Positions 1-8,646 of a DNA stretch of 60,890 nucleotides are shown here, piece by piece (within the stretch, counting starts at the first letter, position 1; every line of letters starts with the position of its first letter). The position numbers and the translations under genes were made by a program. The notes under the pieces were generated by a model. The model was not told where the DNA came from and searched no databases. It worked only from the letters and a program-made list of their open reading frames with translations. Origin of the DNA: Fidelibacterota bacterium. Its GTDB lineage: Bacteria > Fidelibacterota > Marinisomatia > SCGC-AAA003-L08 > D37C17. The stretch covers positions 1 through 60,890 of the forward strand of contig JACNLQ010000055.1 in the NCBI GenBank assembly GCA_014381415.1, written 5' to 3'.

Positions 1-967
1 GCGGCCCTTTATTCATCACATGTGTGTAAACCATAGTGGTTTGTAAATTCTTATGCCCAAGTAAATCCTGAATCGTTCGGATATCATAACCGTTTTCGAG
101 CAAATGGGTTGCAAAACTATGTCTAAATGTATGGCAACCGCCATGTTTTTCAATTTTAGCTTTTCTTATAGCTGTTTTTACCGCTCTTTGCAGTCCTCGT
201 TCATTTAAATGGTGACGTTTCCATACGCCGGTATTTTTATCTAAGGTGCATTTAATGGAAGGAAAGATAAATTGCCACCGGTATTCCTTATTGGCATTTG
301 AGTATTTTTTAGCCAGAGCATAGGGTAAAGTGGTGGAACCATTTCCCTCAACTAAATCCCTATCATGTAGATTTTGGACCTTTCTAATGTGATTTTTTAA
401 CTCAGGGATTATTTTTTCAGGTAAAAGCGTAACCCTGTCCTTTTCACCCTTCCCGTTGCGAACAACAAGCAATTTTTGGTTGAAGTCAATATCCTGAACT
501 CGGAGTCTCAGGCACTCTGTTAGTCGCAGCCCAGACCCATATAACAGTTTTGCCATGAGTTTTTTAGCACCTTGCAGATGATAGAAGATATTTCTAATTT
601 CATCTCTGGAAAACACAACCGGAATTTTTCTGCTTCGTTTTGCTCGAACCACATTCCCAAAATCACCCAATTCCTTATTCAGCACATTTTTGTACAAAAA
701 CAAAATAGCACTCAATGCTTGATTTTGAGTAGAAGCAGAAACATTCCTTTTTGTAGCTAAATGGGATAAAAACTGATTAACTTCAACCTCACCCAATTCA
801 ATAGGATGGCGTTTATTATGAAAGAGGATGTATTGCTTTATCCAGTTTGAATAGGTCTTTTCGGTGCGACGACTATAGTGACGGGTTTGAACGGCCATCC
901 TCAGCTGATCTAATAATTTAGGTGTGGTTTTAGAAATTATTGGAGAATGGGCAGAAATCATATTCAT
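1..967 (-). CDS. intI: Integron-type tyrosine recombinase (IntI-like), 3' end beyond window
   Basis: Reading the minus strand from ATG 967 gives an open frame of about 322 residues that leaves the window without a stop. It has a SAM-like N-terminal domain (RHYSRRTEKTY) and a tyrosine recombinase catalytic domain with the Arg box (GSGLRLTECLRLR), a Lys in GKGEKDR, the HTFRHSFATHLLE box, LGHKNLQTT and the nucleophile Tyr in MVYTHV. Between boxes it carries the extra IntI-specific patch (LAKKYSNANKEYRWQFIFPS, then a KRHHL segment) that separates integron integrases from XerC/D. GGGAGG (988-983) is the ribosome site; it sits about 15 nt from ATG 967 and 12 from TTG 970, so either may be the start. 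It is divergent from vapBC, the usual integrase/cassette geometry. Integrases of this type catalyse attI x attC recombination. All catalytic residues are intact, so it appears functional. Confidence 0.88.
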   Translation of the reverse strand, partial: MNMISAHSPIISKTTPKLLDQLRMAVQTRHYSRRTEKTYSNWIKQYILFHNKRHPIELGEVEVNQFLSHLATKRNVSASTQNQALSAILFLYKNVLNKELGDFGNVVRAKRSRKIPVVFSRDEIRNIFYHLQGAKKLMAKLLYGSGLRLTECLRLRVQDIDFNQKLLVVRNGKGEKDRVTLLPEKIIPELKNHIRKVQNLHDRDLVEGNGSTTLPYALAKKYSNANKEYRWQFIFPSIKCTLDKNTGVWKRHHLNERGLQRAVKTAIRKAKIEKHGGCHTFRHSFATHLLENGYDIRTIQDLLGHKNLQTTMVYTHVMNKGP

Positions 968-1115
968 CAAGATTTTGGTAAACCTCCCTTATAAAAAAGG
1001 TGCCTGATAATTAAAACTATGAAATAATAATAACGAAATAGATACATATTGACTAAAAATTGAACTTCAAAATAGGACTTACATTTTACGGAAAACAAGA
1101 AAATTTTTATCTTGA

Positions 1116-1141
1116 AATATATATACTAAATAATATATATT
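1116..1141. promoter_or_regulatory. Candidate VapB operator / promoter region
   Basis: An inverted repeat AATATATA (1116-1123) - 10 nt - TATATATT (1134-1141) lies just upstream of vapB and overlaps the probable core promoter (TTGAAA at 1112-1117 followed by AT-rich DNA). VapBC complexes autorepress through such palindromes. The extreme AT content makes chance palindromes likely, so support is modest. Confidence 0.4.
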
Positions 1142-1166
1142 ATTGACAGGCAATTTGAGGTATTAA

Positions 1167-1400
1167 ATGAAAATAGCAAAATTATTCATGAATGGTAAAA
1201 GTCAGGCGGTGCGACTTCCAAAGGAATTTCGCTTTAAAGGTGATGATGTATATATTCGAAAACTGGGGAATATTGTAATGATCTACCCTAAAGAAGATCA
1301 TTGGACTTTTTTTGAAGATAGTCTTAATCAGTTTTCTAATGATTTTATGTCTGAAAGAAACCAACCTGAAAATCAAAATCGAAAAGATGTTTTTGAATAA
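1167..1400 (+). CDS. vapB: VapB-type antitoxin (AbrB/MazE fold)
   Basis: 77 residues. The N-terminal half is a swapped-hairpin AbrB DNA-binding domain of the VapB subgroup (MKIAKLFMNGKSQAVRLPKEF, then GDDVYIRKLGN), which binds operator DNA. The C-terminal half (from about residue 45) is polar and probably the flexible segment that wraps the toxin. GAGG at 1157-1160 is 6 nt before the ATG. The stop overlaps the vapC start as TAATG, giving the translational coupling usual for antitoxin/toxin pairs. It neutralises VapC and represses the operon. Confidence 0.9.
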   Translation: MKIAKLFMNGKSQAVRLPKEFRFKGDDVYIRKLGNIVMIYPKEDHWTFFEDSLNQFSNDFMSERNQPENQNRKDVFE

Positions 1401-1795
1401 TGGTACTACTTGATACCAATATTTGTATTTATCTTATCAAAAAACAATCTCCATCCATAGTTGAAAAATTAAAATCCGTCCCGATGGATTCATTGGGTAT
1501 TTCATCAATCACTTTGGCTGAACTTGAATTTGGAATTGCCAAAAGTAAATTTCAGGAAAAAAACCAGCAAGCCCTACAAAACTTTTTACTTCCCTTTGTT
1601 ATATATCCGTTTGATGATTTAGCTGCGATGGAATATGGGAATCTAAGATATTATTTGGAGAAAAAAGGGAAAACAATTGGTAGTTTAGACCTGCTCATTG
1701 CCGCTCATGCCCTCAGCCTTAAGTCAACTTTAATCACAAATAATGTAAAAGAGTTTAAAAGAGTTCCTAAGCTGCTAATTGAGAATTGGAAATAA
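1400..1795 (+). CDS. vapC: VapC-type PIN-domain ribonuclease toxin
   Basis: 131 residues, a full-length PIN domain. The acidic metal-binding residues are visible: Asp in LLDTN (residue 5), Glu in LAELEFG (about 42), Asp in GSLDLLIAAHA (about 97) and the C-terminal TNNVKEF motif. VapC toxins cleave tRNA or rRNA when the labile VapB is degraded. It overlaps vapB by 1 nt and has no separate ribosome site. The pair sits between an integron-type integrase and ispE; TA pairs are typical stabilising integron cassettes, but a linkage by recombination here is inference. Confidence 0.92.
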   Translation: MVLLDTNICIYLIKKQSPSIVEKLKSVPMDSLGISSITLAELEFGIAKSKFQEKNQQALQNFLLPFVIYPFDDLAAMEYGNLRYYLEKKGKTIGSLDLLIAAHALSLKSTLITNNVKEFKRVPKLLIENWK

Positions 1796-1805
1796 TATTT
1801 CTATA

Positions 1806-1856
1806 GGTTGGCATCTTTCTTTGAAATTAAAGAGATTAAAAGATGTCATCCTTTTT
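1806..1856 (+). terminator. Imperfect hairpin plus T-run after vapC
   Basis: GGCATCTTT (1810-1818) pairs with AAAGATGTC (1839-1847, one G-T); an inner CTTT/AAAG pairing leaves a six-base bulge (1833-1838), and outer GG/CC pairs close it. CTTTTT follows. The likeliest role is the vapBC terminator. An imperfect stem with extrahelical bases also resembles an attC site, but no GTTRRRY/RYYYAAC core boxes are at its ends. Confidence 0.5.
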
Positions 1857-1903
1857 AAAAGACCAATCGTAATTTTCCCTCACAAATATTTAGGGATTCA
1901 ACA

Positions 1904-2746
1904 ATCAATACTCATCATTATACCTCCAACGCTAAAATAAATCTCGGGCTGCAAGTCCTGAATAAGCGAGAGGACGGCTATCATAATATTCAGTCCATTT
2001 TTGTGGAGGTAGATCTTTATGATGTATTAGAATTTACTCCGGCACCAGAATTTAAGTTAACTGCAGGGGGATTAGATGTTCCAACTGATGACAGCAATCT
2101 TATTTCAAAAGCCTATTTATTATTGCGATCAAAAAGGGAAAAGGTTGATACAGAATTTACTATCCATGTGAAAAAGCAAATTCCAATGGGTGGTGGACTG
2201 GGTGGTGGTAGTTCAAACGCAGCCGCTACTTTGAGTACTTTGAATCAGCTTTGGAATCTCAATTTTATCCCACAGGAATTAGAAAAAATGGGAGTAGAAT
2301 TAGGTGCGGATGTTCCCTTCTTTATTAAAGGAGGCGTACAATTGGTAGAAGGAATTGGAGAACGGTTAACCCCCGTAGATCCATCCCCGCTGAAAGAGTA
2401 TTCTTTTTTATTAATTGTCCCTACAATTCACATTTCAACATCCTGGGCATATGGGGCATTAAATAAATCTTTGCAGCCTAATAAAAGACAGCCTAAATTT
2501 CCGCCCCTTTCAAAGCCAATGAAATGGGAGTTATTTGACAACGATTTTGAACGGGTTATCCGAAAAACATATCCAGAGATTGGAAAAATTAAAGAAATAC
2601 TGCAGAATGCAGGTGCTTTATATGCCGGTCTGTCGGGGAGTGGCTCGACTGTGTTTGGCGTCTTTGATAACCATCAAAAGGCAGAATCCATTTTGGGAGA
2701 TTTTTCCCAATACCAGACCTTTCTTTCTTCTCCCGTTTTTCGTTAA
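1904..2746 (+). CDS. ispE: 4-diphosphocytidyl-2-C-methyl-D-erythritol kinase, start codon non-canonical
   Basis: GHMP kinase of the MEP isoprenoid pathway; phosphorylates CDP-methylerythritol at the 2-hydroxyl. The N-terminal substrate motif AKINLGLQVLNKREDGYH is coded from about 1931, the ATP loop PMGGGLGGGSSNAAA is at 2185-2230, the Asp in GADVPFF follows, and the GHMP C-terminal motif GLSGSGSTVFG is present. The frame is open back to a TAA at 1856-1858 but holds no ATG, GTG or TTG until GTG 2003, which lies inside the conserved domain and would remove the catalytic Lys region. ATC 1904, 8 nt after TAGGGA, is my best guess for the start; ATA 1886 is another. The ispE - tRNA-Gln - prs - ctc - pth order is an ancestral arrangement. 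The 5' end may have been altered when the integrase/vapBC insert arrived. Confidence 0.85.
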   Translation: MNTHHYTSNAKINLGLQVLNKREDGYHNIQSIFVEVDLYDVLEFTPAPEFKLTAGGLDVPTDDSNLISKAYLLLRSKREKVDTEFTIHVKKQIPMGGGLGGGSSNAAATLSTLNQLWNLNFIPQELEKMGVELGADVPFFIKGGVQLVEGIGERLTPVDPSPLKEYSFLLIVPTIHISTSWAYGALNKSLQPNKRQPKFPPLSKPMKWELFDNDFERVIRKTYPEIGKIKEILQNAGALYAGLSGSGSTVFGVFDNHQKAESILGDFSQYQTFLSSPVFR

Positions 2747-2787
2747 TAATCCAAATTATAAAATTCGTATTCTATTCAAAATTATTT

Positions 2788-2858
2788 TGGGGGATCGTTC
2801 AATGGTAGGACACATGGTTTTGGTCCATGCGATCGGGGTTCGACTCCCTGTCCCCCAG
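2788..2858 (+). tRNA. tRNA-Gln (anticodon TTG)
   Basis: A full cloverleaf: acceptor TGGGGGA (2788-2794) with TCCCCCA (2851-2857) and discriminator G2858; anticodon stem CATGG/CCATG (2813-2817/2825-2829) around loop TTTTGGT with anticodon TTG at 2820-2822; T arm with TTCGACT loop. CCA is not encoded (CAT follows). It reads CAA (and by wobble CAG). It lies in the ispE-prs intergenic region, as in many bacteria, and ends only 5 nt before the prs ATG. Confidence 0.96.
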
Positions 2859-2863
2859 CATAT

Positions 2864-3802
2864 ATGAAAATATTTACTGGCAGATCAAACCCTGAATTAG
2901 CAAAAGGAATCGCAGATTATTTGGACATTCCTATGGGGAATTTGGATATTCAGACCTTCAGTGATGGAGAGCTTTTGGTAGCGTTTGAAGAAAACATCCG
3001 TAATGAAGATGTGTTTATTATTCAATCTACCAATCCCCCAGCTGAAAATATTTTAGAGCTTCTGCTCATGTTGGATGCAGCCCGAAGAGCATCTGCTTCA
3101 AATGTTGTGGCTGTGATTCCCTATTTTGGATATGGCAGGCAGGACAGAAAAGATAGGCCGCGGGTACCCATTTCTGCACGGCTTATGCTGGATTTGATCA
3201 CCGCAGTGGGTGTAAGTAGAATAATAACCATGGATCTACATTCTGCACAAATTCAGGGATTTGCAAATGTTCCATTTGACCATTTGTATTCACGCATGGT
3301 TTTATTGAACAAATTGAAGGGGTTAAATTTGAATGAAGAGTCCGGGGTAGTTTTAGCACCGGATGTCGGTTCTGCTAAAATGAGTCAATCCTATGCAAAG
3401 AAATTGAATATTGGCTTTGCTCTTATTGACAAACGGAGACCCAAACCCAATCAGGCTGAAGTTGCCAACTTGGTGGGTGACCTGAAAGATAAAGATGTCA
3501 TTATTATTGATGATATGATAGATACCGCCGGTACCTTGTGTAATGCTGCTGAAACAGCCATTAATGAAGGTGCAAAATCTGTAATTGCTGTAGCAACTCA
3601 CCCAGTTTTATCAGGTGGAGCAATTAAAAAACTAAAAAATTCACCTATATCCAAAGTGATAGTGTGTGATACCATTAAACTGTATGAAAACCAAGAGTTT
3701 GATAAATTGGAAATTATTTCAGTTGCAGACATTTTTGGTGAATCCATAAAACGAATCGTAGAGGGAACCTCTTTAAGTTCCATGTTCCGCGATTTCAATT
3801 AA
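2864..3802 (+). CDS. prs: Ribose-phosphate pyrophosphokinase
   Basis: 312 residues, normal length. Makes PRPP from ribose-5-phosphate and ATP in the cytosol, feeding purine, pyrimidine, NAD, His and Trp synthesis (compare nadC downstream in the window). Visible motifs: FSDGEL near the N-terminus, the flexible-loop segment YGRQDRKDRPR (about 93-104), the metal site MDLHSAQIQGF, and the PRPP-binding loop VIIIDDMIDTAGT. The ATG is 5 nt after the tRNA-Gln 3' end and there is no Shine-Dalgarno in the gap, so translation is leaderless after tRNA processing or uses other signals. Co-directional with rplY 19 nt downstream. Confidence 0.97.
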   Translation: MKIFTGRSNPELAKGIADYLDIPMGNLDIQTFSDGELLVAFEENIRNEDVFIIQSTNPPAENILELLLMLDAARRASASNVVAVIPYFGYGRQDRKDRPRVPISARLMLDLITAVGVSRIITMDLHSAQIQGFANVPFDHLYSRMVLLNKLKGLNLNEESGVVLAPDVGSAKMSQSYAKKLNIGFALIDKRRPKPNQAEVANLVGDLKDKDVIIIDDMIDTAGTLCNAAETAINEGAKSVIAVATHPVLSGGAIKKLKNSPISKVIVCDTIKLYENQEFDKLEIISVADIFGESIKRIVEGTSLSSMFRDFN

Positions 3803-3821
3803 ATTGTAGGAGTAATAAAAA

Positions 3822-4520
3822 ATGGCAAACGAACATAAAATTAATTTAAATAAACGTGATAGTTTGGGAAAAAAAGGCGTGAAACAATTACGGAAAGATG
3901 GAATGATTCCCGGAATATATTATTCCCCCAATTCTGAAAGTTCTACCCCAATAGTTATTTCACAGGGAGATTTTCATGAAGCTATAAAATCTGGAGCGCG
4001 GATTTTTAATATTTCTGTCGGCGATAAAAAGCAGAATGTATTATTTAAATCGGTTCAATACCACCCTGTCACTGAGGAAGTTCTTCATATTGACCTTTTT
4101 GGTGTAAGAATGGATAGAGCAGTAGCTGTAAAAGTATCCGTGAACTTCATGGGTGATGCTATCGGCGTTAAAGAAGATGGCGGTGTATTAAATACAGCCA
4201 CTACCGAAATTGAAATTCAATGTTTACCTGGTGATATTCCCGAATTTGTTGAAGTAGATATTTCTGAACTTCATTTGGGAGATGCAATAAATGTTGGTAG
4301 CATTCCACTCGATGAAAAATTCACACTAATGACACCTGAAGATACCGTTTTAGCATCTGTTACTCATGCCATGAAAGAAGTTGAAGTGGTGGTTGAAGAA
4401 GAAGGCGAAGAATTTATGGATGAAGAAGGTGAAGCTCCAGCAGACGGCGAGGGCGAAGGTGGAGGTAAGCCAGAAGAAGGTGGTGATGCTTCTAAAGAAA
4501 AGGATGCAGGATCTGAATAA
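3822..4520 (+). CDS. rplY: 50S ribosomal protein bL25 (Ctc/TL5 form)
   Basis: 232 residues. The N-terminal half (about 1-92) is the 5S-rRNA-binding L25 domain (LNKRDSLGKKGVKQLRKDGMIPGIYY); residues 93-180 form the Ctc/TL5 C-terminal beta domain (VSVNFMGDAIGVKEDGGVL, LPGDIPEFVEVDIS). The last 45 or so residues are a very acidic Glu/Gly tail, longer than in most homologues. AGGAG lies 8 nt before the ATG. Stop and pth start overlap as TAATG. Confidence 0.96.
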   Translation: MANEHKINLNKRDSLGKKGVKQLRKDGMIPGIYYSPNSESSTPIVISQGDFHEAIKSGARIFNISVGDKKQNVLFKSVQYHPVTEEVLHIDLFGVRMDRAVAVKVSVNFMGDAIGVKEDGGVLNTATTEIEIQCLPGDIPEFVEVDISELHLGDAINVGSIPLDEKFTLMTPEDTVLASVTHAMKEVEVVVEEEGEEFMDEEGEAPADGEGEGGGKPEEGGDASKEKDAGSE

Positions 4521-5095
4521 TGAATGTCCTGGTGGGATTAGGAAACCCCGGCAGGAAATATTCAGATACGAAACATAATTTCGGCTTCTGGGTTTTAAAC
4601 CGATTTGCTGAAAAAAGATCTTTGACATTTCAAGCAGGAAAAGGAGATTATCTCCTGGCAAAAAAAGGAGACCTTATTTGCATTAAACCGACCTCCTTTA
4701 TGAATAATAGCGGAATGCCGGTTTTAGATGTAAAGCAGTTTTTCAAGGTTGAACCGGAACAGTTTTTAGTGGTCTATGATGATATTGATCTTCCATTGGG
4801 AACTATCCGCTTTAGAGATGGCGGTGGTACTGGCGGGCATAAAGGAATTGAGTCCATCATCTATCAAACTCAGTCTGAAAATTTTATTCGGCTCCGTATT
4901 GGAATTGCAACAGAAGATGAAATGAGGCCTGCTGAAAAATATGTGCTGTCACCATTTAAGGATGGTCAAAAAGAAATAGTAAATGAAATGATTGAAAAAG
5001 CATGTGAAGGAATTGAGTATTTTCTTTCCCATGAAATTAAAGAAACAATGAATCAATTTAATGAAAAATCAAAAAAGAAAGGTGTAGATGGATAA
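4520..5095 (+). CDS. pth: Peptidyl-tRNA hydrolase
   Basis: 191 residues, normal length. Recycles peptidyl-tRNA that drops off the ribosome. It starts with [23 protein letters not shown], containing the catalytic His; the Asn in SFMNNSG, the Asp in [11 protein letters not shown] and the loop [13 protein letters not shown] are all present. Starts on the last base of the rplY stop and overlaps hppA by 8 nt, so the three are translationally coupled. Confidence 0.97.
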   Translation: MNVLVGLGNPGRKYSDTKHNFGFWVLNRFAEKRSLTFQAGKGDYLLAKKGDLICIKPTSFMNNSGMPVLDVKQFFKVEPEQFLVVYDDIDLPLGTIRFRDGGGTGGHKGIESIIYQTQSENFIRLRIGIATEDEMRPAEKYVLSPFKDGQKEIVNEMIEKACEGIEYFLSHEIKETMNQFNEKSKKKGVDG

Positions 5096-7214
5096 TTTAT
5101 ATTATGTATTAGGTGCAGGTGTTTTGGCAATGGTATATGCATTTTGGAAAACCAGCTGGATTAACAATCAGGATGAAGGCTCTGATAGGATGAAACAAAT
5201 CGGTGCCAGTATAGCCGACGGGGCCATGGCATTTTTGAAAGCTGAATATAGGGTGCTGGCAATTTTTGTAGTAATAGTGGCCTGCCTCTTGGCATTTGCA
5301 GCAAATAATCAAGGAGATTCCTGGTTGGTTTCTGTATCATTTTTATCTGGTGCAATTGCGTCTGCTTTGGCAGGGTTCCTGGGAATGAAAGTTGCCACCA
5401 AGGCCAATAATCGAACCACTAATGCCGCACAATCCAGCCTGGCAAAAGCATTAAATGTTGCCTTTACGGGTGGATCTGTTATGGGATTGAGTGTTGTAGG
5501 CTTAGGCGTCTTAGGCGTAACGGGGTTATATGTTATATATAGCCAATGTGGATTTTTTTCTGACACTCAAAAATTAATCCAAACCATTACTGGATTTTCA
5601 TTAGGGGCATCTTCAATAGCATTATTTGCAAGAGTTGGCGGCGGTATTTATACCAAGGCCGCTGATGTGGGCGCTGATTTAGTTGGAAAGGTTGAAGCTG
5701 GAATACCTGAAGATCATCCATTGAATCCTGCAACCATTGCTGATAATGTAGGTGATAATGTAGGTGATGTTGCCGGGATGGGTGCTGACCTGTTTGAATC
5801 TTATGTGGGTGCAATTATAGGTTCAATGGTACTTGGTTGGGCAATTTTTGGAGATTTAGACTATGTTACCCTCCCCTTATATATTGCCGGTGCTGGAATT
5901 ATTGTTTCCATTATTGGAACTTTTATGGTTTCCGTGAAAGAAGGCGGCAGTCCTCAGAAAGCATTGAATATTGGAGAATTTGGATCCTCCGGAATTATGG
6001 TAGTTGTGATGTACCTATTAATTACCAAAACGGTTGATACGAATGCCATGGGTATATTTTATGCTACACTTATTGGTTTAGCGGCCGGACTGGGAATTGG
6101 ACTTATCACAGAACATTATACCGGAACGGGTACTAAACCTGTTAAATCAGTAGTTGATCAGTCTATTACAGGATCCGCAACCAATATTATTGCAGGATTA
6201 GGCGTGGGAATGCAATCAACTTTTATCCCCGTAATCATAATTGCAGGAGCAATTGTCTTTGCACATCATAATGCAGGTTTATATGGTATTGCAATGGCAG
6301 CCTTGGGAATGTTGGCAAATACAGGTATCCAATTAGCGGTTGATGCGTATGGTCCAATTTCTGATAATGCTGGTGGCATTGCTGAAATGGCAGGATTGCC
6401 TGCAGAAGTAAGAGAGCGTACAGATAAATTAGATGCCGTAGGGAATACTACTGCTGCTATTGGCAAAGGGTTTGCCATTGGGTCAGCAGCATTAACAACT
6501 TTAGCATTATTTGCTGCATTTAGTGAAATCATAAAAAGTAAATTGGGTGAATCTCCTTTTGTAATTAATATTTCAGAACCAGTTGTAATGGCAGCATTAT
6601 TTATTGGGGCAATGTTACCCTTTTTATTTTCATCATTAGCAATGGGTGCTGTGGGACGGGCAGCAATGGCAATGATTGAAGAAGTGCGTCGTCAATTCAG
6701 AGATACTCCTGAATTAAAAGCAGCTCTGGAGGTATTAGGTAAAGGCGATGAATCCTCCTGGTCTGATGAAGATAAATCTACTTATGAAGCAGGATTAACC
6801 AAAGCAGATCATGGACGATGTATTGAAATTTCAACTCAGTCTGCTATTAGGGAAATGTTATTGCCGGGCTTATTAGCAGTAACTACACCTATTATAATTG
6901 GCTTACTGGGTAATTTAGTAAATATGGGTCCACAAGCATTAGGTGGTTTGCTGGCAGGCGTTACAGTAAGTGGTGTAGCTATGGCAATCTTTCAGTCAAA
7001 CGCTGGGGGCGCCTGGGATAATGCCAAAAAAATGATTGAAGAGGGAACGGAAATAAATGGAGAATCTTACGGAAAAGGATCTGATGTTCACAAAGCAGCA
7101 GTGGTAGGTGATACAGTTGGTGATCCATTTAAAGACACATCTGGACCTTCATTGAATATATTGATTAAGTTGATGTCAGTCGTTTCATTGGTTATCGCAC
7201 CGTTTTTATTTTAA
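5088..7214 (+). CDS. hppA: K+-dependent membrane-bound pyrophosphatase (ion pump)
   Basis: 708 residues, about 16 membrane helices. Hydrolyses PPi to pump H+ or Na+ across the inner membrane. Signature catalytic segments are intact: [11 protein letters not shown] (about 200-210), [35 protein letters not shown], and the C-terminal [25 protein letters not shown] carries Ala where K+-independent enzymes carry Lys, which marks the K+-requiring subfamily. H+ versus Na+ cannot be told by eye. The 8-nt overlap with pth ties it to a translation operon; PPi removal could favour tRNA charging and PRPP-dependent steps, which is inference. Confidence 0.96.
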   Translation: MDNLYYVLGAGVLAMVYAFWKTSWINNQDEGSDRMKQIGASIADGAMAFLKAEYRVLAIFVVIVACLLAFAANNQGDSWLVSVSFLSGAIASALAGFLGMKVATKANNRTTNAAQSSLAKALNVAFTGGSVMGLSVVGLGVLGVTGLYVIYSQCGFFSDTQKLIQTITGFSLGASSIALFARVGGGIYTKAADVGADLVGKVEAGIPEDHPLNPATIADNVGDNVGDVAGMGADLFESYVGAIIGSMVLGWAIFGDLDYVTLPLYIAGAGIIVSIIGTFMVSVKEGGSPQKALNIGEFGSSGIMVVVMYLLITKTVDTNAMGIFYATLIGLAAGLGIGLITEHYTGTGTKPVKSVVDQSITGSATNIIAGLGVGMQSTFIPVIIIAGAIVFAHHNAGLYGIAMAALGMLANTGIQLAVDAYGPISDNAGGIAEMAGLPAEVRERTDKLDAVGNTTAAIGKGFAIGSAALTTLALFAAFSEIIKSKLGESPFVINISEPVVMAALFIGAMLPFLFSSLAMGAVGRAAMAMIEEVRRQFRDTPELKAALEVLGKGDESSWSDEDKSTYEAGLTKADHGRCIEISTQSAIREMLLPGLLAVTTPIIIGLLGNLVNMGPQALGGLLAGVTVSGVAMAIFQSNAGGAWDNAKKMIEEGTEINGESYGKGSDVHKAAVVGDTVGDPFKDTSGPSLNILIKLMSVVSLVIAPFLF

Positions 7215-7234
7215 AAAATTATTAAGGAGTAAAT

Positions 7235-7936
7235 ATGAACTATTACGAAACATTATATATTGTACACCCTTCGCTTGAAGCTGGTAGATTGAAAGATATC
7301 ATTATGGGTGTGGAAGAAAGCCTGAAAAAGATGGGCGGTTCTCCCCTGGCAATGGAACTTTGGGGAAAACGAAAATTAGCCTATTTTATTGACAAACAAA
7401 AATATGGTACCTATGTACTGCTTCATTATAATGGAGAGGGAAAGTGTACCGGAGAATTTGCAGTAGAGTTGGAACATAATCCCAATATTTTGGCATACTT
7501 GACCACCAGTATAGAAAAAGAATCTGTAATGGAACAGACAGAAGATTTGGATGCACAAATAGCAGGAAAATCCCGTGAGGCAGAACGAAGGGATTCGCGT
7601 ACATCATATACAGAAAACACTAAATCTGCTTCCCCTGAAGCATCAGTCCAAGAAGGTGATACCAATGAAACTGCAAGTAATGAGACGACCTCAGAAGGTG
7701 GAGATGAAAAATCAGAATCCGAAACGGAAACAAAAGAATCCGACAACGCTGAAGACAATAATATAGAAGAAACAGCTGAAGTTGAAGAAGTGAAAGCTGA
7801 TAAAGAGCCTGTGGAAGCAGCTGAAAATGAATCAGATGAGGAAAAAACTACTGATGATGAAACAACATCGGAAGAAGAGACCGAATCCAAACAAGAAAAT
7901 GCGGATGAGACTACCGCAGTAAGTGAAGAGGAATAA
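7235..7936 (+). CDS. rpsF: 30S ribosomal protein bS6 with long acidic extension
   Basis: 233 residues against 95-140 in most bacteria. Residues 1-95 are a normal S6 fold (MNYYETLYIVHPSLE; ELWGKRKLAYFIDKQKYGTYVLLHY) that pairs with S18 on the 30S platform. From about residue 105 the chain becomes low complexity: Glu, Asp, Thr, Ser, Ala with almost no hydrophobics, about 125 residues. AAGGAG lies upstream of the ATG. rpsR follows after 2 nt. ssb, which often lies between rpsF and rpsR, is instead at 54.3 kb. Confidence 0.95.
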   Translation: MNYYETLYIVHPSLEAGRLKDIIMGVEESLKKMGGSPLAMELWGKRKLAYFIDKQKYGTYVLLHYNGEGKCTGEFAVELEHNPNILAYLTTSIEKESVMEQTEDLDAQIAGKSREAERRDSRTSYTENTKSASPEASVQEGDTNETASNETTSEGGDEKSESETETKESDNAEDNNIEETAEVEEVKADKEPVEAAENESDEEKTTDDETTSEEETESKQENADETTAVSEEE

Positions 7937-7938
7937 TT

Positions 7939-8169
7939 ATGGCATTTGTAAGTAATAGCAGAATTTGTATTTTTTGTGAAAATAATGAGCAGAAAATAAA
8001 TTATAAAGAATTTAAAACCCTACGGAAATTTATTACCGATCAGGGGAAAATAATACCCGGGCATGTAACCGGCGTATGTGCAAAACACCAAAGACATCTT
8101 GGCAGGGCAATCAAGCAATCGAGAAATATTGCACTTTTGCCTTACTCAGTTGATCCGCGGCATTTTTAG
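7939..8169 (+). CDS. rpsR: 30S ribosomal protein bS18 (Cys-containing form)
   Basis: 76 residues. The signature from CIFCEN through NYKEFKTLRKFITDQGKI to ITPGHVTG-like and CAKHQRHLGRAIKQSRN is clear. The cysteines at CIFC and CAKH suggest a zinc-binding C+ form. Binds S6 and 16S rRNA. Sits 2 nt after rpsF and 9 nt before rplI in the usual S6-S18-L9 order. Confidence 0.97.
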   Translation: MAFVSNSRICIFCENNEQKINYKEFKTLRKFITDQGKIIPGHVTGVCAKHQRHLGRAIKQSRNIALLPYSVDPRHF

Positions 8170-8178
8170 GAGAATACT

Positions 8179-8625
8179 ATGAAAATAATTTTAAAAAAAT
8201 CAGTCGAAAGTTTGGGCGGTGAGGGTGAAATACTAGATGTAAAAGCTGGTTATGCCCGCAATTATCTCATACCCAAAGGATGGGCAAAACAGGCAACCAA
8301 AGTAAACATTGCTGCTACTGAAAAAGAAATTGATGCCAGACTGAAAAAGGAAGCCAAAACCCGTGACAATTTGGAAGCTTTAGGAAAACAGTTAGACAAA
8401 ATTTCATTGAAATTTGAGTTGAAAGCAGGCGAAGAAGGAAAACTTTTTGGCTCGGTTACTTCACAAATGATTGTTGATGGCATTGCTGAAAAAGGATTTA
8501 CCGTAAACAAAAAAGAGGTAGAAATAGAAGAAACCATTAATCATGTTGGCAAATATTTTGTGGATGTGAAATTGGGACATGGATTTGGCGGCAGAGTAAA
8601 GCTGAAAGTTACTGCTGAGAAGTAA
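8179..8625 (+). CDS. rplI: 50S ribosomal protein bL9
   Basis: 148 residues, standard. N-terminal rRNA-binding domain MKIILKKSVESLGGEGEI followed by the diagnostic GYARNYLIPKGWA; a long connecting helix (about 42-75); C-terminal domain ending GRVKLKVTAEK. AGGAG lies 8 nt before the start. Last gene of the ribosomal block, followed by a strong terminator. Confidence 0.97.
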   Translation: MKIILKKSVESLGGEGEILDVKAGYARNYLIPKGWAKQATKVNIAATEKEIDARLKKEAKTRDNLEALGKQLDKISLKFELKAGEEGKLFGSVTSQMIVDGIAEKGFTVNKKEVEIEETINHVGKYFVDVKLGHGFGGRVKLKVTAEK

Positions 8626-8646
8626 ACACGATTATTCAACTTAACC

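Noticed and set aside
1796-1930. attC site after vapC
   Set aside because: The imperfect hairpin at 1806-1851 has bulges like an attC but no GTTRRRY/RYYYAAC boxes at its ends and a T-run follows, so a terminator is the simpler reading. One ATTCAAC at 1896-1902 is expected by chance.
2535-2867. 110-residue frame over the ispE end and tRNA-Gln
   Set aside because: Runs through a clear tRNA and out of frame with ispE conserved motifs.
4350-4661. 103-residue antisense frame over rplY/pth
   Set aside because: Shadow of the acidic L25 tail and pth; both plus-strand genes are certain.
7426-7890. 154-residue Ser/Val-rich antisense frame over rpsF
   Set aside because: Mirror image of the GAA/GAT-rich acidic tail; no SD or coding pattern.
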